Shown here: piece after piece, positions 30,117-35,467 of the stretch
Numbering within the stretch: position 1 is the stretch's first letter
Layout of the letters: each line of letters opens with the position of its first letter
Assembly (NCBI GenBank): GCA_947464665.1
Contig: CANHXV010000002.1
Span: 1-35,467 of the forward strand
Direction of reading: 5' to 3'
Source: Comamonadaceae bacterium
GTDB lineage: Bacteria; Pseudomonadota; Gammaproteobacteria; Burkholderiales; Burkholderiaceae_C
Length of the DNA stretch: 35,467 nucleotides
Notes under the pieces: model-generated
Seen by the model: only the letters and a program-made list of their open reading frames with translations
What the model was told of the DNA's origin: nothing
Databases searched by the model: none
Made by a program: the position numbers and the translations under genes

Positions 30117-30144
30117 TTTATGCCCCTAAATTGAGAGGACTCCA

Positions 30145-30669
30145 ATGGCTATTTATTCATTAGACGGCAAACAACCTGAATTGGCTGCAGGGACTTGGGT
30201 GGCCGACAGCGCACAAGTCATGGGGGCTGTGAGCTTGGGGGTCAATGCCAGTGTTTGGTTTGGCGCCGTCATTCGAGGCGACACAGAAACCATTCACATT
30301 GGTGAGGGCTCTAATATCCAAGATGGCAGTGTGCTACATGCAGATATTGGCAAGCCCCTGACCGTGGGTAAAAATGTAACGGTAGGCCATCAAGTGATGT
30401 TGCACGGTTGCACCATTGGCGATGAATCGCTCATTGGTATTGGCGCTGTGGTTTTAAATGGGGTCAAGATTGGTAAAAACTGTTTGGTGGGCGCAGGATC
30501 GTTGGTGACCGAGGGCAAAGAGTTTCCAGATGGCTCCATGATCATGGGTTCACCTGCCAAAGTGGTTCGCGAACTAACGTCTGAACAAATTCATGGCTTG
30601 CGCATGTCTGCCAAGCATTACATTGATAACGCACATCGCTACCAATCGGGTTTGAAAAAAATTGTCTGA
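30145..30669 (+). CDS. gamma carbonic anhydrase family protein
   Basis: 174 aa left-handed beta-helix hexapeptide pattern; [58 protein letters not shown]. Confidence 0.95.
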   Translation: MAIYSLDGKQPELAAGTWVADSAQVMGAVSLGVNASVWFGAVIRGDTETIHIGEGSNIQDGSVLHADIGKPLTVGKNVTVGHQVMLHGCTIGDESLIGIGAVVLNGVKIGKNCLVGAGSLVTEGKEFPDGSMIMGSPAKVVRELTSEQIHGLRMSAKHYIDNAHRYQSGLKKIV

Positions 30670-31651
30670 ACTTCATAAATTTTTATTCGAAGGCTTGCCA
30701 GTTCGCGGTGCCATCGTCCGTTTAACCGATTCATGGTCGGAGGTGCTTCAAAGGCGCGCCGCCAATACCGAAACCGGTGCTTACCCAGAACCTGTCTCAG
30801 AGTTGTTAGGCCAAATGTCGGCAGCTGCTGTGTTGATGCAGGCCAACATCAAGTTCAATGGCGCTTTGGTGTTGCAAGTGTTTGGCGATGGGCCCGTGAA
30901 ATTGTCTGTGGTGGAAGTGCAGCCCGATTTTGGTTTTCGCGCTACAGCCACCGTGCAAGGCAAGGTGTTGCCACAGGCTGCACTTAGCCAAATGGTCAAT
31001 GTCAACAACGAGGGGCGCTGTGCCATCACCCTCGATCCTTTAGAGCGTTTACCCGGTCAGCAGCCTTATCAGGGCGTGGTTCCCTTGTTTGGCGATCAAA
31101 AAGAAAAATTAGAAAAGTTAAGCGAAGTGCTTGAACATTACATGTTGCAGTCTGAGCAGCTCGACACCACCTTGGTCTTGGCTGCCAATTCTCAAGTGGC
31201 CGCTGGTTTGCTCATTCAAAGATTGCCCTTGGAAGGTGCTGGCAATTTGGCTGGACGATACGATTCGGTGGAGCGTGAATCGGCGTTGGGCAAAGATGAG
31301 GACTACAACCGAATCTCCATCTTGTCCAAGAGTTTGAAGCCTGAAGAGTTGCTGGGCTTGGATGTGGAAACTGTGTTGCACCGCTTGTTCTGGGAAGAGC
31401 CGTTGCTTCGATTTGAGCCTTTGCTGGGTGAAGCTGGTCCTCGTTTTCACTGCAGCTGCAGCCGTGAAAGAGTGGGGCGCATGATCAAGAGTTTAGGCGT
31501 GTCTGAGGCCGAAAGCATTTTGTCAGAGCGAGAGAACATTGAAGTTGCTTGCGAGTTCTGTGGCGCACAGTATCAATTTGATCCGGTAGATGCCGCGAGT
31601 CTTTTCACGCAACCTGAAGCCTCACCACCTACAGGCCCTGCGGTTCATTAG
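30662..31651 (+). CDS. hslO: redox-regulated holdase chaperone Hsp33
   Basis: 329 aa; [15 protein letters not shown]-terminal redox switch CSC(...)CEFC; starts at TTG 30662, overlapping the carbonic anhydrase stop. Confidence 0.95.
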   Translation: MSELHKFLFEGLPVRGAIVRLTDSWSEVLQRRAANTETGAYPEPVSELLGQMSAAAVLMQANIKFNGALVLQVFGDGPVKLSVVEVQPDFGFRATATVQGKVLPQAALSQMVNVNNEGRCAITLDPLERLPGQQPYQGVVPLFGDQKEKLEKLSEVLEHYMLQSEQLDTTLVLAANSQVAAGLLIQRLPLEGAGNLAGRYDSVERESALGKDEDYNRISILSKSLKPEELLGLDVETVLHRLFWEEPLLRFEPLLGEAGPRFHCSCSRERVGRMIKSLGVSEAESILSERENIEVACEFCGAQYQFDPVDAASLFTQPEASPPTGPAVH

Positions 31652-31657
31652 TCAACT

Positions 31658-32359
31658 TTATTTGAGCAGGTCAGTGAACAGCCTGTGCTCACAGTCTGCG
31701 TCACTGCACAAATCGCAGCGCCAGACTGTTTTGCCTTGGTTCAAACCGTACTGACTCTCTTCCCTTTGAGTTTGAGTAGGTTGCAAGCCAGCGCCAGAAA
31801 ATATCAAATCAACTGGCTCGGTCAAGTTCTGGATGCCTTGGCTGATGGCCAGCAATGCAGCGTTGACCCTTGCCTCACCTTGACCGTATATGACTTTGAA
31901 AGGCAGCTGCCTCTTTGACATGGCCTGTCGAATGAGATGGTCCACAGGTTCGCGCACATGCTCCCCATCGCGCTGTAAGCCATCTGGCACCCATGCCACA
32001 TCGAGTCCCATGACCAGTGTTAAATCAAACTTAGCTTGTAGCACCAGTGCTTGCTTGTACAAAGAAAAGTCTTGAAAGACATAATCACTGTAAACAGCGG
32101 TCATCAAAGGCGTAGTGTCGGCAATGACCCAGCCTTCTTCGATTGAAAAAATACGCTCAGCATGTTGCACTGCAATTTGGCTTTGCTCATGGGCTGCAGG
32201 AGTTCTGCCATGTCTTTGACACCACTCGCGCAGTAACTCTGGAACGTTAGTTGCGACCTGGCCTTGGGCCAATAGAGCACGGGTAATGTGCTGGCTCAGG
32301 CTGGTTTTGCCGGTGCTTTCTGCACCCAGTAGCGCAATGCGAATGACCCTATTGCGCAT
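31658..32359 (-). CDS. NadR-type (ribosylnicotinamide kinase-like) AAA ATPase with Cys-rich C-terminal tail
   Basis: MRNRVIRIALLGAESTGKTSLSQHITRALL (Walker A), VPELLREWC, DTTPLMTAVYSDYVF; next to pnuC. Start at 32359 preferred over the ORF-track 32410. Confidence 0.82.
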   Translation of the reverse strand: MRNRVIRIALLGAESTGKTSLSQHITRALLAQGQVATNVPELLREWCQRHGRTPAAHEQSQIAVQHAERIFSIEEGWVIADTTPLMTAVYSDYVFQDFSLYKQALVLQAKFDLTLVMGLDVAWVPDGLQRDGEHVREPVDHLIRQAMSKRQLPFKVIYGQGEARVNAALLAISQGIQNLTEPVDLIFSGAGLQPTQTQREESQYGLNQGKTVWRCDLCSDADCEHRLFTDLLK

Positions 32360-32951
32360 GGCGACGCCAAGTTTGAAGGCCAATGTAGCTGAGTACGGCA
32401 AAAATACCATACAAAACGGCGGTGAGCCACAAAGACTTTTCGGCCATCAGGCCAACGGTGAGAACATTGACGAGCATCCAGACCCACCAATTTTCAATTT
32501 TCTTGCGGCCCAATAAATATTGGCCCAACAAACTCAATGCAGTGACCAAGCCATCCCATATGGCCACATCACTGTCGGTGAAGCGATACAAGAAAAAAGA
32601 AAATGCGGGCCAAGCCAACAATGTAGCGATGAAGGCAACACGTCGCTCAGAAGTCGCTAGGGTGCTCACTGAAAGCTTCGCCGGTGCCAAGGGTGCTGAA
32701 CCTTCAATTGCTTGTGCATTCGCAGACTGAGGTGTGTTTCCTCTCAACCATTGTTGCCAGCCCCAAGCGGCTGTCAGAATGAACATGATTTGCAAGCAAG
32801 CTTCACCATACAGTTGGCTGTTCCAAAATACAAAGCCATAAAGAAGAGCACTCAAAATGGCCAAGGGCCAGCCCCAATGAATTTCTTTGATGTTGCAATA
32901 AACCATGGCCAACGACAAGACAAATCCGGCCAATTCGACCGGGTTGATCAT
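32349..32951 (-). CDS. pnuC: PnuC-type nicotinamide riboside transporter
   Basis: 200 aa membrane protein; LAMVYCNIKEIHWGWPLAILSALLYGFVFWNSQLYGEACLQIMFILTAAWGWQQWL, WVWMLVNVLTVGLMAEKSLWLTAVLYGIFAVLSYIGLQTWRR. Confidence 0.9.
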   Translation of the reverse strand: MINPVELAGFVLSLAMVYCNIKEIHWGWPLAILSALLYGFVFWNSQLYGEACLQIMFILTAAWGWQQWLRGNTPQSANAQAIEGSAPLAPAKLSVSTLATSERRVAFIATLLAWPAFSFFLYRFTDSDVAIWDGLVTALSLLGQYLLGRKKIENWWVWMLVNVLTVGLMAEKSLWLTAVLYGIFAVLSYIGLQTWRRHAQ

Positions 32952-33223
32952 TTTTCGATCTGCACGAAAATTTCGTTGGCTTTGACCATGCCCAGCTCGT
33001 GGCGGGCACGCTCTTCAACCGTGTTCAAACCTTCTTTAAGGTCGTTCACTTCAGAGTTGAGTTGGCCATTGATGCGTTTGGCCTTGGCATTCAACTCGTT
33101 TTGTTCTTGAATTTTGTGCTCCAACTCAATGACCGTGGGGACACTGCCTTTGCCCAACCAAATCTGACCCTGCAAGATCAACAGCAAGGCGATCAAAGCA
33201 GCTGGCAGAAGGCGGTTGTCCAT
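32948..33223 (-). CDS. ftsB: cell division protein FtsB
   Basis: MDNRLLPAALIALLLILQGQIWLGKGSVPTVIELEHKIQEQNELNAKAKRINGQLNSEVNDLKEGLNTVEERARHELGMVKANEIFVQI; directly downstream of eno. Confidence 0.93.
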   Translation of the reverse strand: MDNRLLPAALIALLLILQGQIWLGKGSVPTVIELEHKIQEQNELNAKAKRINGQLNSEVNDLKEGLNTVEERARHELGMVKANEIFVQIEK

Positions 33224-33251
33224 AAGCATTGAATGAAACATTCAAGAAATA

Positions 33252-35403
<2,152 letters not shown>

Positions 35404-35439
35404 GGTAATCCTAATCTTGTCCCTGTGTTCGCTTCTAAT

Positions 35440-35467
35440 TCAAGCGACGGCTTTGAGGTGCTTGGCA
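35440..35467 (-). CDS. pyrG: 3' end of an upstream minus-strand gene, probably CTP synthase
   Basis: Open frame to the window edge ending ...AKHLKAVA-TGA, 36 nt before the kdsA ATG; identity inferred from the common pyrG-kdsA-eno gene order only. Confidence 0.4.

Overview
This window is a compact, ordinary chromosomal segment from a betaproteobacterium, probably Burkholderiales/Comamonadaceae judging by gene content and protein sequences. I assigned it by reading alone; no database search was run. Contents from left to right: (1) the 3' part of the complex I operon (nuoG partial, nuoHIJKLMN) followed by a DUF1178 gene; (2) a PLP aminotransferase divergent from an Ldh-family (malate/L-lactate/sulfolactate-type) dehydrogenase, which converges on a complete tctCBA-type tripartite tricarboxylate transporter; (3) a DUF6352-like gene plus an unlisted 47-codon basic ORF, divergent from arfB; (4) a rearranged tsaE-ami-mutL-miaA neighbourhood containing a Bcr/CflA MFS gene and an oppositely oriented dedA; (5) queG, an AEC permease, an orphan TctC receptor whose stop codon overlaps the start of xerD, a D-serine-dehydratase-like PLP enzyme, a DUF455 ferritin-like gene, a gamma carbonic anhydrase and hslO; (6) a tight minus-strand train of (pyrG tail)-kdsA-eno-ftsB-pnuC-NadR-like kinase. 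I found no tRNA, rRNA, CRISPR array, prophage, transposon or obvious defence system, and I cannot claim a new biological system here. The best leads are: a 23-nt-phased array of three dyad elements at the xerD 3' end that can also form an alternative 9-bp nested stem; the small basic ORF hidden under a spurious longer ORF and paired with a DUF6352-like gene; a Cys/His-rich tail on the NadR-like kinase; the forced TTG start of hslO; and a possible promoter/operator upstream of the Ldh-family gene.
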